A DNA stretch of 64,000 nucleotides from Oscillospiraceae bacterium (GTDB lineage: Bacteria > Bacillota > Clostridia > Oscillospirales > Oscillospiraceae), in the NCBI GenBank assembly GCA_902778115.1, contig CACYWG010000018.1, forward strand, positions 21,012-85,011, given 5' to 3'. Below are positions 15,904-22,494 of the stretch, in pieces (position 1 is the stretch's first letter; each line of letters opens with the position of its first letter). The notes beneath the pieces are model-generated. The model did not search any database. It saw only the letters and a program-made list of their open reading frames with translations, and was not told the origin of the DNA. Position numbers and translations under genes: made by a program.

Positions 15904-16197
15904 ATGGACAGCATCAGATTTGCAGACGGCTCAATTAAATCCTGCAGCTTTCTATCGACCGTCCCAGACGGATCCAGCAAAACGGCCTATATCGCCCTTG
16001 ACGACGTGGACTTCGCAGCTGCTGCGGCTATTTTTGCCGATCAGGAAAAGACGAGGGCGATGGTCTACGGAAACATGCGGCTGATCGGTTATACCGAATT
16101 GATCATGCTCGGCGTCCAGCCCTATGGCATCCAGGCCGTATTGAGAGGCGGACGCGATGAAATCGAACAAATGCTTGAGGAGGCTGACAATGGCTGA
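15904..16197 (+). CDS. Small tail-region protein
   Basis: A 97-residue protein starting ATG at 15904 behind AAGGAGA. It reads IRFADGSIKSCSFLS...AYIALDDVDFAAAAAIFADQEKT, with a beta-then-helix pattern. The type is frequent between tail tip and fibre genes of Firmicutes phages. No function known. It overlaps the next start. Confidence 0.6.
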   Translation: MDSIRFADGSIKSCSFLSTVPDGSSKTAYIALDDVDFAAAAAIFADQEKTRAMVYGNMRLIGYTELIMLGVQPYGIQAVLRGGRDEIEQMLEEADNG

Positions 16198-16411
16198 CGA
16201 AATCAAAGAGGGCAAACCTCAGTACCCGGATATCAACATCCTCCGGAATGTGATCTACACGCTGGACTCGCTGCCGTTCCCGCTTGGGGCAGCGCGCCGC
16301 GGCGACGAGACGATGTCGCGGATCGCAGGCTGCCTGGACGCGCTGGAACAGTTCGTCGCGGAGGCCGAGGCGGCAGTATCCCCTGCAAAGGAGGTGCCAG
16401 ACAATGCCTGA
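16190..16411 (+). CDS. Small phage protein, unknown
   Basis: A 73-residue, mostly helical protein (ILRNVIYTLDSLPFPLGAARRG, IAGCLDALEQFVAEAEAAV). The start at 16190 has GAGGAGG at 16177-16183 and overlaps the previous stop by eight bases. It overlaps the next gene too. Not recognised. Confidence 0.55.
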   Translation: MADEIKEGKPQYPDINILRNVIYTLDSLPFPLGAARRGDETMSRIAGCLDALEQFVAEAEAAVSPAKEVPDNA

Positions 16412-17054
16412 CTCTACCGACTCCGCGATCGGCGAGCTGCCGCAGGCTGAATACATCGACGACAGTGACCGGATCCCATTGGAGCAGGGCGGCGTGGCCA
16501 AGTACGTCCTCGGTGCGCTGCTGAAGGAGTTCATTAACCGCAATATTCTCGACATCCGTGCGCTTACCCTTCCCGTAGGCTCCGACGTCACTGCCAGCTA
16601 CAACGCCGAGACCGGCGTCCTCACGCTGGGGATTCCGCGCAGCCTGGGCGCTGCCAACTCCGTCGACGGCGTTGCTGCCGGCACAAGCGGCGACGTGCCT
16701 CTTGGCGCGGTTTCCTACGACCGCGGCCAGAGTCTCACCGCCGCGCAGAAAACGCGCGCTAAGGCCAACATTGGCATTAAGGAGATCGTCACAGAGGATC
16801 TCACGTTCTCGTCCGATCGTTTCGACGCCGGCACCATCGGCACCAGAGCTTTGCAGTTGTCGGCCCCCGATCCACACCCTGATTTGCAGTTGATCGGCAT
16901 TGCAATAACATACATAGGAAACTCCGGGGAGTATTTACCCCTTATATTCAAAAACTCCGGGACTATTTATTGCAACTTTTACCGCTGCACCAGTTCAGCT
17001 GTTGGCAATCCGAGTGCTCATGCGAGACTCACTTATTTGAACACTCAATCGTAA
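16404..17054 (+). CDS. Tail fibre-like protein
   Basis: A 216-residue protein with start ATG 16404 (GGAGG at 16390-16394). The N-terminal third is an attachment-type helix-turn (YIDDSDRIPLEQGGVAKYVLG). The middle is rich in TLPVGSDVTASYNAETGVLTLGIPR, typical of phage fibre shafts. The last third, from about base 16840, is lower in GC than neighbouring genes and has no family pattern, as expected for a variable receptor-binding tip. Confidence 0.55.
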   Translation: MPDSTDSAIGELPQAEYIDDSDRIPLEQGGVAKYVLGALLKEFINRNILDIRALTLPVGSDVTASYNAETGVLTLGIPRSLGAANSVDGVAAGTSGDVPLGAVSYDRGQSLTAAQKTRAKANIGIKEIVTEDLTFSSDRFDAGTIGTRALQLSAPDPHPDLQLIGIAITYIGNSGEYLPLIFKNSGTIYCNFYRCTSSAVGNPSAHARLTYLNTQS

Positions 17055-17073
17055 CGGTCATATGGAGACAAAT

Positions 17074-17808
17074 ATGAGTAAAACTGCAGAAGCGGTCAAA
17101 TTGGCCGTAATGATGGCAAACGACCCTCGCCACGGCTACGATCAGGACGGCCGCTGGGGTCCGGACTTCGACTGTTCGTCCTTCCTGATCCACGTCTGGG
17201 AGCAGATCGGCGTCAAGCTAAAATCGGCCGGCGCCAGCTACACCGGCAACGTGCGCGGGCCTGCGCTGCGCCTCGGCTTTGTCGACGTCACCGCGAGGGT
17301 CAATCTGTATACCGGATCCGGCCTGCAGCCAGGTGACCTGCTGCTGAACTATACGCAGCACATGGCCATGTACGTCGGCAACGGTCAGCTGGTGCATGCC
17401 AGCATCAACGAAAAAGGTACAGCCCACGGAGGGCAGCCCGGCGATCAGACCGGCCGCGAGATCTGCGTGCGCAGCTATTATAATCACCCCTGGGATTGTG
17501 CGCTGCGCTACAGCGGCGACAGTGAAGATCCCGATGTGTCCGAATCGGGCACGCCGGCCACCGTGCCCGCGGAGACCACTAACGATCTGCCCCTGCTGAA
17601 ACGCGGGATGATGAAGAGCGTGGCTGTAAAGTCCATGCAGGGCGCGCTCATCGCGCACGGCTACGACTGCGGTCCCGACGGCGCTGACGGCGACTTTGGA
17701 GAGAACACTGAGAAAGCCGTGATAAAGTTCCAGGAAGAGCACCTCCTTCAGGTCGATGGTGAATTCGGCCCGGAGTGCCAAGGATGCTTATGGGGGGTAA
17801 CCAAATGA
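17074..17808 (+). CDS. Endolysin (NlpC/P60-like, peptidoglycan-binding)
   Basis: A 244-residue lysis enzyme. The N-terminal catalytic domain (1-150) is of the phage peptidoglycan amidohydrolase/NlpC type, with Cys34 in [12 protein letters not shown] and His96 in [14 protein letters not shown]. After a linker, residues about 178-240 form a peptidoglycan-binding domain ([32 protein letters not shown]). The start at 17074 is chosen because GGAG lies at 17064-17067; an ATG at 17062 has no ribosome site. It lies upstream of the fibre genes rather than next to the holin. Confidence 0.87.
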   Translation: MSKTAEAVKLAVMMANDPRHGYDQDGRWGPDFDCSSFLIHVWEQIGVKLKSAGASYTGNVRGPALRLGFVDVTARVNLYTGSGLQPGDLLLNYTQHMAMYVGNGQLVHASINEKGTAHGGQPGDQTGREICVRSYYNHPWDCALRYSGDSEDPDVSESGTPATVPAETTNDLPLLKRGMMKSVAVKSMQGALIAHGYDCGPDGADGDFGENTEKAVIKFQEEHLLQVDGEFGPECQGCLWGVTK

Positions 17809-18677
17809 TTGCGAAAGTAAGCGGATCCGCTTGCCGGATCGAAAACATGGAAAAGTTGACAGCCGGGAGTGTCGGCGCATATCCGATCACGGTACAACTC
17901 AGCGAGGAATGGCAGTCGCTCGCAGTAACTGCTGTGTTCGCCGCCTTCAATACCGCGATCGATGTGATCGTAATTGCAGACGGCGCCGAGATCCAGATCC
18001 CGCATGAAGTCCTGGCCACGGAGAAGCTGCCCGTATATCTCGGCTTCCACGGCGCGCTTCCGGACGGGACAATCGTGCGGCGCACGGTGCCGGTTTTGCT
18101 TGGATCCGTGGAGCCGACGCTGATGCCGAACAGCAAAAAGGAAGCTCCGCCGACGCCGAGCGTCGTCGACCAGATTCTTGCCGCAGCTGCGGAAGCCGTA
18201 TCCGTCGCGAAGAGCGTGCGAGAGGATGCCGACAACGGTGTATTTGACGGTGCAGACGGCGCAGCCGGACCCCAGGGACCCAAGGGTGATACCGGCGCAG
18301 CCGGACCCCAGGGACCCAAGGGTGATACCGGCGCAACCGGTCCCCAGGGACCCAAGGGTGATACCGGCGCAACCGGTCCCCAGGGCCCGAAGGGTGAAAC
18401 CGGCGCAGCCGGCCCCCAGGGGCCGAAGGGTGACACCGGCGCAACCGGGCCTCAGGGTCCGAAAGGCGATACCGGCGCGACCGGCCCTCAGGGACCGAAG
18501 GGCGATACCGGCGCAACCGGGCCCGCCGGAAGCAACGGCGTCACCTTCACGCCGGGCGTTTCTTCTTCCGGCGTGCTAAACTGGACGAATGATGGTGGAC
18601 GGCCCAATCCCGCTGGGTTTGATCTCGTCTCGGCGGTGCTGCAGGCGCTGCCGACCTGGCAAGGAGGAAGTTACTGA
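17805..18677 (+). CDS. Collagen-like phage fibre protein
   Basis: A 290-residue protein. Residues 1-125 form the beta-rich N-terminal domain common to siphovirus fibres ([39 protein letters not shown]). A short helix follows ([19 protein letters not shown]). Then come seven near-identical 12-residue units [13 protein letters not shown], a collagen-like Gly-X-Y rod, and a 45-residue C-terminal tip. It likely forms a trimeric host-contact fibre. It overlaps the endolysin stop by four bases. Confidence 0.85.
   Translation: MIAKVSGSACRIENMEKLTAGSVGAYPITVQLSEEWQSLAVTAVFAAFNTAIDVIVIADGAEIQIPHEVLATEKLPVYLGFHGALPDGTIVRRTVPVLLGSVEPTLMPNSKKEAPPTPSVVDQILAAAAEAVSVAKSVREDADNGVFDGADGAAGPQGPKGDTGAAGPQGPKGDTGATGPQGPKGDTGATGPQGPKGETGAAGPQGPKGDTGATGPQGPKGDTGATGPQGPKGDTGATGPAGSNGVTFTPGVSSSGVLNWTNDGGRPNPAGFDLVSAVLQALPTWQGGSY
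18266..18535 (+). repeat. 36-bp coding tandem repeats (Gly-X-Y)
   Basis: About seven copies of a 36-base unit encode [11 protein letters not shown](A/T). The first copies differ at very few bases, while the last are more divergent at third positions. The near-identity favours copy-number change by slippage or recombination. It is coding and is not a CRISPR array. Confidence 0.9.
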
Positions 18678-19225
18678 TGGCTATTGACAAATCAATCGAC
18701 AGCGCTCAGCTTGACGCTGACCTCGCCTCGGTCGCAGACGCGATCCGTACCAAAGGCGGCACTTCTGCACAGCTTGCATTCCCGGCCGATTTCGTGCAAG
18801 CGATTGAGGCCATCGAGACAGGCGGCGGTAATCCTTATCTTACAGCGGAATATACCGCCACTTCGGCACATGTTCCTTTTATTTATACCGACTATAGATT
18901 TAAACCGAAATACAAAACAGAGTTTATCTTGTGGGTTCAAAACGAAGGGCAAACAGGCTATGGCGGTTCTGTAAACAATGTCGGATGGGGATTGTTTTTC
19001 ATTGGCGGAGCTTTCCCAAGCTCAAACTATTCGCGCCCGTTCTTCTCTGCCAGACCATCTTGGACGCCTCCTATTTCATCTGTAAATAGAAATGATGGCG
19101 GGTCGTGGTATATAGATGAAGACGGATACGTTGCCGTCACCGCCACGTCAGCTTGGTATTATGTTGATGCTGGAAAAACGATAAAGTTATATGAATTTCC
19201 AATCGACCCAACGGAGGTAATATAA
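18677..19225 (+). CDS. Fibre-associated phage protein
   Basis: A 182-residue protein overlapping the previous stop by one base (RBS AAGGAGG at 18661-18667). The N-terminus has the recurrent phage-structural motif VADAIRTKGGTSAQLAFPADFVQAI. The rest is aromatic- and serine-rich (WTPPISSVNRNDGGSWYIDEDG), and its DNA is clearly lower in GC than neighbours. This suggests a recently exchanged receptor-binding domain. Function inferred from position. Confidence 0.55.
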   Translation: MAIDKSIDSAQLDADLASVADAIRTKGGTSAQLAFPADFVQAIEAIETGGGNPYLTAEYTATSAHVPFIYTDYRFKPKYKTEFILWVQNEGQTGYGGSVNNVGWGLFFIGGAFPSSNYSRPFFSARPSWTPPISSVNRNDGGSWYIDEDGYVAVTATSAWYYVDAGKTIKLYEFPIDPTEVI

Positions 19226-19494
19226 TGCGAACATACAGAAAAGTTCTTTGCGGAGATTACATCTCCTGCGTTGCCATAGGCGAATACGGCGAGGAAATCA
19301 CGGAGGAAGAATATAGCAATATTCTCGAAATCATCCGAACTGCTCCGACACCTCCCGATGGGTACGCTTACAAACTTTGTGCCGATACAATGGAATGGGA
19401 ACTTGTTGAACTTCCCACGATGCCAGACCCTGACCCGGAGGAAGAACTGACCGAATCCGAGGTCTACGAAATCCTGTTTGGAGGTGCTGAATGA
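19225..19494 (+). CDS. Small acidic phage protein
   Basis: An 89-residue protein, strongly acidic at the C-terminus (DPDPEEELTESEVYEILFGG). RBS GGAGG at 19213-19217. It overlaps the next gene by four bases. The ending ESEVYEILFGG is common in short proteins preceding tail carbohydrate-binding genes. Unknown function. Confidence 0.55.
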   Translation: MRTYRKVLCGDYISCVAIGEYGEEITEEEYSNILEIIRTAPTPPDGYAYKLCADTMEWELVELPTMPDPDPEEELTESEVYEILFGGAE

Positions 19495-19832
19495 AACGAA
19501 GTCACGCTATCAAACTCCGGGACATGATGCACAAAGCCGCCGTCAGCCTTGACGATGAGGACGCGCTGGAAGCGGTCGAACTGTTCCCCGCGTGGGCTGT
19601 CGGCAAAGCCTATGCCACCGATGAGCGAATCCGTTACGGAGAAAAACTGTACCGATGTGTACAGGCCCATACCTCGCAGGCCGACTGGACGCCCGATGGC
19701 GGGAACATGGCCCTGATCAGCGGTAAGTATTACGCCCAGGACGGCGTGACCTACCGCTGCACCCGCGACACGGTCAATCCCGTGTACGCAGCACTCAAGG
19801 ATCTCGTCGGCCTTTACGTCGAGGTCGTATAA
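19491..19832 (+). CDS. Carbohydrate-binding (CBM5/12-like) tail protein
   Basis: A 113-residue protein. An N-terminal helix (HAIKLRDMMHKAAVSL) is followed by the CBM5/12-like aromatic pattern YATDERIRYGEKLYRCVQAHTS and DWTPDGG, and a second YYAQDGVTYRCTRD unit. Such modules at the end of tail operons are thought to bind cell-surface glycans. It lies just before the holin. Confidence 0.75.
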   Translation: MKRSHAIKLRDMMHKAAVSLDDEDALEAVELFPAWAVGKAYATDERIRYGEKLYRCVQAHTSQADWTPDGGNMALISGKYYAQDGVTYRCTRDTVNPVYAALKDLVGLYVEVV

Positions 19833-19860
19833 TAACGTATAACTTTTGGAGGAAAGAAAG

Positions 19861-20313
19861 ATGAAAGAAATCATTCTGACTATTTGCGGGATTGTTGGTG
19901 CCTTCATTGCCAACGCTTTCGGCGGGTGGGATGCAGCCATTGCAACCCTGCTCATTTTCATGGGCGTGGACCTGCTGTCCGGGTTCCTGTTGGCAGCCGT
20001 ATTTCACTCTTCCCCGAAAAGCAACGGCGGGGCACTGGAAAGCAAGGCAATGGCAAAAGGCCTTGTTCGGAAGGGTATGGCGCTGCTGATCGTACTGATC
20101 GGTGCAAGACTGGATCTGATGCTGAATATTGATTATGCACGCGATGGCATCGTGATCGCGTTCTGTGTCAACGAGCTCCTGTCGATCGTCGAAAACATGG
20201 GTCTGATGGGCGTACCGTTTCCGCCCCCGCTGAAGAGCGCTATTGATATCCTGAAGAGCAAAGCTGACAGCACCGCGTCGGAGATCCCCACAGACAACGA
20301 CGACCAGGAATAA
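19861..20313 (+). CDS. Phage holin
   Basis: A 150-residue holin of the toxin-secretion/phage-lysis type. It has hydrophobic segments at about 3-22, 27-48 and 75-95, a GVDLLSGFLLA turn, the conserved SKAMAKGLVRKGMALLIVLIGA stretch and the C-terminal NELLSIVENMGLMGVP. It makes the membrane holes that release the endolysin. Start ATG 19861 follows GGAGGAAAG (19848-19856). It is the last phage gene before the attachment side. Confidence 0.88.
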   Translation: MKEIILTICGIVGAFIANAFGGWDAAIATLLIFMGVDLLSGFLLAAVFHSSPKSNGGALESKAMAKGLVRKGMALLIVLIGARLDLMLNIDYARDGIVIAFCVNELLSIVENMGLMGVPFPPPLKSAIDILKSKADSTASEIPTDNDDQE

Positions 20314-20327
20314 TTACATATCACAAA

Positions 20328-20378
20328 ACCAGCCTTCCGGCTCACCTGATTGGTGCCTCCGGGAGGCTGGTTTTTTTT
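20328..20378 (+). terminator. Terminator after holin
   Basis: AACCAGCCTTCCGG and CCGGGAGGCTGGTTTTTTTT form a hairpin with a long T run. It ends the phage late operon. Confidence 0.8.
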
Positions 20379-20408
20379 CTTTTCTTGCTTTCACTTTCTT
20401 TAGCTCAA

Positions 20409-20428
20409 GGGGTAATTTGGGGGTATTC
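20409..20428 (+). other. Candidate integrase arm-type repeats
   Basis: Two near-identical 10-mers, GGGGTAATTT and GGGGGTATTC, are adjacent at 20409-20428, between the last phage gene and the tRNA. Arm-binding sites for tyrosine recombinases often look like this near att sites. Suggestive only. Confidence 0.35.
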
Positions 20429-20462
20429 ATTTTCTTCGGCGTTTTCTCGTGAACTTTTTCAA

Positions 20463-20499
20463 CGAAAAACCGCCGAAATCTTTATGATTTCGGCGGTTT
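20463..20499 (-). terminator. Terminator of tRNA-Pro
   Basis: A perfect 14-bp stem (20467-20480 with 20486-20499), followed on the minus strand by TTTTTCGTT. It lies three bases past the CCA end of the tRNA. Confidence 0.8.
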
Positions 20500-20501
20500 C
20501 T

Positions 20502-20578
20502 TGGTCCGAGTGACTGGATTTGAACCAGCGGCCTCTTGAACCCCATTCAAGCGCGCTACCATCTGCGCTACACCCGGA
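20502..20578 (-). tRNA. tRNA-Pro(GGG)
   Basis: The minus strand reads TCCGGGT for the acceptor and pairs with ACTCGGA, followed by encoded CCA (20502-20504). The anticodon arm is CTTGA-ATGGGGT-TCAAG, giving anticodon GGG with G37, as in bacterial tRNA-Pro. The T arm reads CTGGTTCAAATCCAG. Its 3' end faces the prophage, so the tRNA is the probable integration target. Confidence 0.93.
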
Positions 20579-20645
20579 TAACTCCAAATCGCGCTCCCGA
20601 GGAGCCGCGACCCGGTATGTAAAGAACGCTTTCCGCGTTCGCCCG

Positions 20646-20677
20646 ATTATATTAGCACAACACGCATGTAAATGCAA
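20646..20677 (-). promoter_or_regulatory. Promoter of tRNA-Pro
   Basis: On the minus strand, TTGCAT (20672-20677) and TAATAT (20649-20654) are 17 bases apart, about 70 bases upstream of the tRNA 5' end. Confidence 0.45.
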
Positions 20678-20702
20678 GCTTTATTTTTCTAATTTTCGAA
20701 AA

Positions 20703-20736
20703 AAACCGGGTCTCTCAGGGAGACCCGGTTTTTTAC
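20703..20736 (-). terminator. Terminator after rhomboid-like gene
   Basis: ACCGGGTCTC and GAGACCCGGT form a hairpin with A and T runs on both sides, so it can work in either direction. It overlaps the stop of the minus-strand gene. Confidence 0.75.
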
Positions 20737-21566
20737 TCGGTAAAGTGGATGTGATTGTTGATGTGATCCTGGCAAAAGCAGTGGTAGCCCGCGCAGCGCG
20801 AGCAGTAGCGGAACTCCAGATCAGGATAATCCGTATCCGTGCGGCCGCAGACCGCACACTTGTGGTTATAGAGCTTCTGCGCCTGCACGTAGCGGATGCG
20901 CCGCGACTCGCGCCGGAAGTTGACCGCGTTTTTGGTGGTCCGGTTCCCGCGCAGCATGTGCAGGAGCTCTCCCCCGCAGAAGATCAGGAAATTCAGCATG
21001 GCGATGACCGGCAGCAGATTGTACGGGAACGGCGCGGTGATGACGCTGTAGGCAAAGAGGGCCGCGTCCAGCCAGGCCAGGTATTTGATTTTGACCGGGA
21101 TGACAAAAAACAGCAGCACCTGCAGATCGGGGAAGAACACCGCAAAGGCGAAAAACATCGCCAGATACACATAGGTCGGCGTCAGATACATGTCGATTCC
21201 GGCGATCAGGTACAGGAGGATGCCGTAAAGCATCGTCAGAACAGCGCCGGAGAAGAAATAGATCGTGAACTGGCCGGTGCCCCAGTGCTGCTCGAGCGTG
21301 GAGCCGATCCAGAAATAGAAATAAATTGTTATCAGGCCGAGCCAGCCCATATTCTCCGGGATGAAGAAAAAGGTCAGCAGACGCCAGACCTCGCCGTGCA
21401 GCACACGCTCGGCCGAAAAGCTGAAATAGCTGACCAGCAGCGGGTTGACTAGGTTCAGCAGCCAGTAGGCTGCGCTGCCGATGGCGACATAGCGCATCAG
21501 ATTGGGGATGCCGAAGCGGGGATGCTTGTAGCAAAAGCGTTCCACCCAGGCCATCGGATCTTTCAT
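20733..21566 (-). CDS. Rhomboid-like membrane protein with zinc tail
   Basis: A 277-residue protein. Six or so membrane segments span about 25-210, with rhomboid-family landmarks (GEVWRLLTFFFIPENMG, HWGTGQFTIYFFSGAVL, NLLPVIAMLNFLIF). The catalytic GxSG serine is not visible, so it is probably a rhomboid-like pseudoprotease. The cytosolic C-terminus is a zinc-ribbon-like module, CAVCGRT...YCSRCAGYHCFCQDHI. The start at 21566 has GGAGG on the minus strand; an upstream Met lacks one. Confidence 0.75.
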   Translation of the reverse strand: MKDPMAWVERFCYKHPRFGIPNLMRYVAIGSAAYWLLNLVNPLLVSYFSFSAERVLHGEVWRLLTFFFIPENMGWLGLITIYFYFWIGSTLEQHWGTGQFTIYFFSGAVLTMLYGILLYLIAGIDMYLTPTYVYLAMFFAFAVFFPDLQVLLFFVIPVKIKYLAWLDAALFAYSVITAPFPYNLLPVIAMLNFLIFCGGELLHMLRGNRTTKNAVNFRRESRRIRYVQAQKLYNHKCAVCGRTDTDYPDLEFRYCSRCAGYHCFCQDHINNHIHFTE

Positions 21567-21652
21567 GGACACGCCTCCTTTCCGTAACAAAACCAATATA
21601 CCCCGTTTTTAAAAAGAAGTAAATGAAATAATTGTAAAACTAAAAAACCTCT

Positions 21653-21680
21653 TTGCGTTTTCACAAAGCTGTGGTATGAT
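21653..21680 (+). promoter_or_regulatory. Promoter of rlmB
   Basis: TTGCGT (21653-21658) and TATGAT (21675-21680) are 16 bases apart, 33 bases before the rlmB start. Confidence 0.6.
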
Positions 21681-21712
21681 GATATGCGGATTATTATATT
21701 TGGAGAGATATT

Positions 21713-22471
21713 ATGTCGGAAGAACGCAGTTTTGAAGTGGAAAACGAACTGATCGAGGGCCGCAACGCCGTCATCGAGGCGCTTCGCGCCGGCCGGTCGA
21801 TCGACAAGATCTATCTCGCCCGCGGCGACGTGGACAAGACGCTGGGGCACATCGCCTCCAAGGCGCGCGAAAAGGGCGTGGTCGTCGTGGAGTGCGACCG
21901 GCGCAAGCTGGACTTCATGAGCAAAACCCATGCGCACCAGGGCGTGATCGCGCTGTGCGCCGTGCGGGACACCTGCAGCATCGACGACATCTTCGCCATC
22001 GCCGAAGAGCGCGGCGAGCCGCCCTTCGTTATTGTCTGCGACGAGATTAGCGACCCGCACAACCTCGGCGCGATCATCCGCAGCGCCGAATGCGCCGGCG
22101 CGCACGGGGTCATCATCCCCAAGCGCCGCAGCGCCGGCCTGACCGCCATTGTGGACAAGGCCTCCGCGGGTGCGGCCGAGCACATGGCTGTGGCGCGGGT
22201 GGCCAATCTCCCCGCCGCGCTGCAGGAGCTGAAAAAGCGCGGGCTCTGGGTCTACGGCACCGCCGCCGACGGGCAGAGCGAGCTGTGGAAGACCGACTTT
22301 TCCGGCGCGGTCGCGCTGGTGATCGGCTCGGAGGGCGACGGTATGGGCCGCCTGGTGCGCGAGTGCTGCGACTTCATCGTGAGCCTCCCGATGCGCGGTC
22401 AGATCAACTCTCTCAACGCCTCCGCCGCTGCCGCGATCGTCATGTACGAGGTGCTCCGCCAGAGAAGCTGA
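21713..22471 (+). CDS. rlmB: 23S rRNA G2251 2'-O-methyltransferase-like (TrmH family)
   Basis: A 252-residue SPOUT methyltransferase that transfers methyl from SAM to a ribose of 23S rRNA. An N-terminal substrate-binding domain (LIEGRNAVIEALRAG, THAHQGVIAL) precedes the knotted domain with motifs DEISDPHNLGAIIRSAECAG, ALVIGSEGDGMGRLV and LPMRGQINSLNASAAAAIV. Length is normal. The methylated nucleotide is inferred from family; a tRNA-directed paralog cannot be excluded. Confidence 0.88.
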   Translation: MSEERSFEVENELIEGRNAVIEALRAGRSIDKIYLARGDVDKTLGHIASKAREKGVVVVECDRRKLDFMSKTHAHQGVIALCAVRDTCSIDDIFAIAEERGEPPFVIVCDEISDPHNLGAIIRSAECAGAHGVIIPKRRSAGLTAIVDKASAGAAEHMAVARVANLPAALQELKKRGLWVYGTAADGQSELWKTDFSGAVALVIGSEGDGMGRLVRECCDFIVSLPMRGQINSLNASAAAAIVMYEVLRQRS

Positions 22472-22494
22472 ACAGATAAAGGACAGAAGAGATC

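Noticed and set aside
18266..18535. Regular 36-bp repeats resembling a CRISPR array
   Set aside because: No spacers; the repeats are contiguous and code in frame for Gly-X-Y units.
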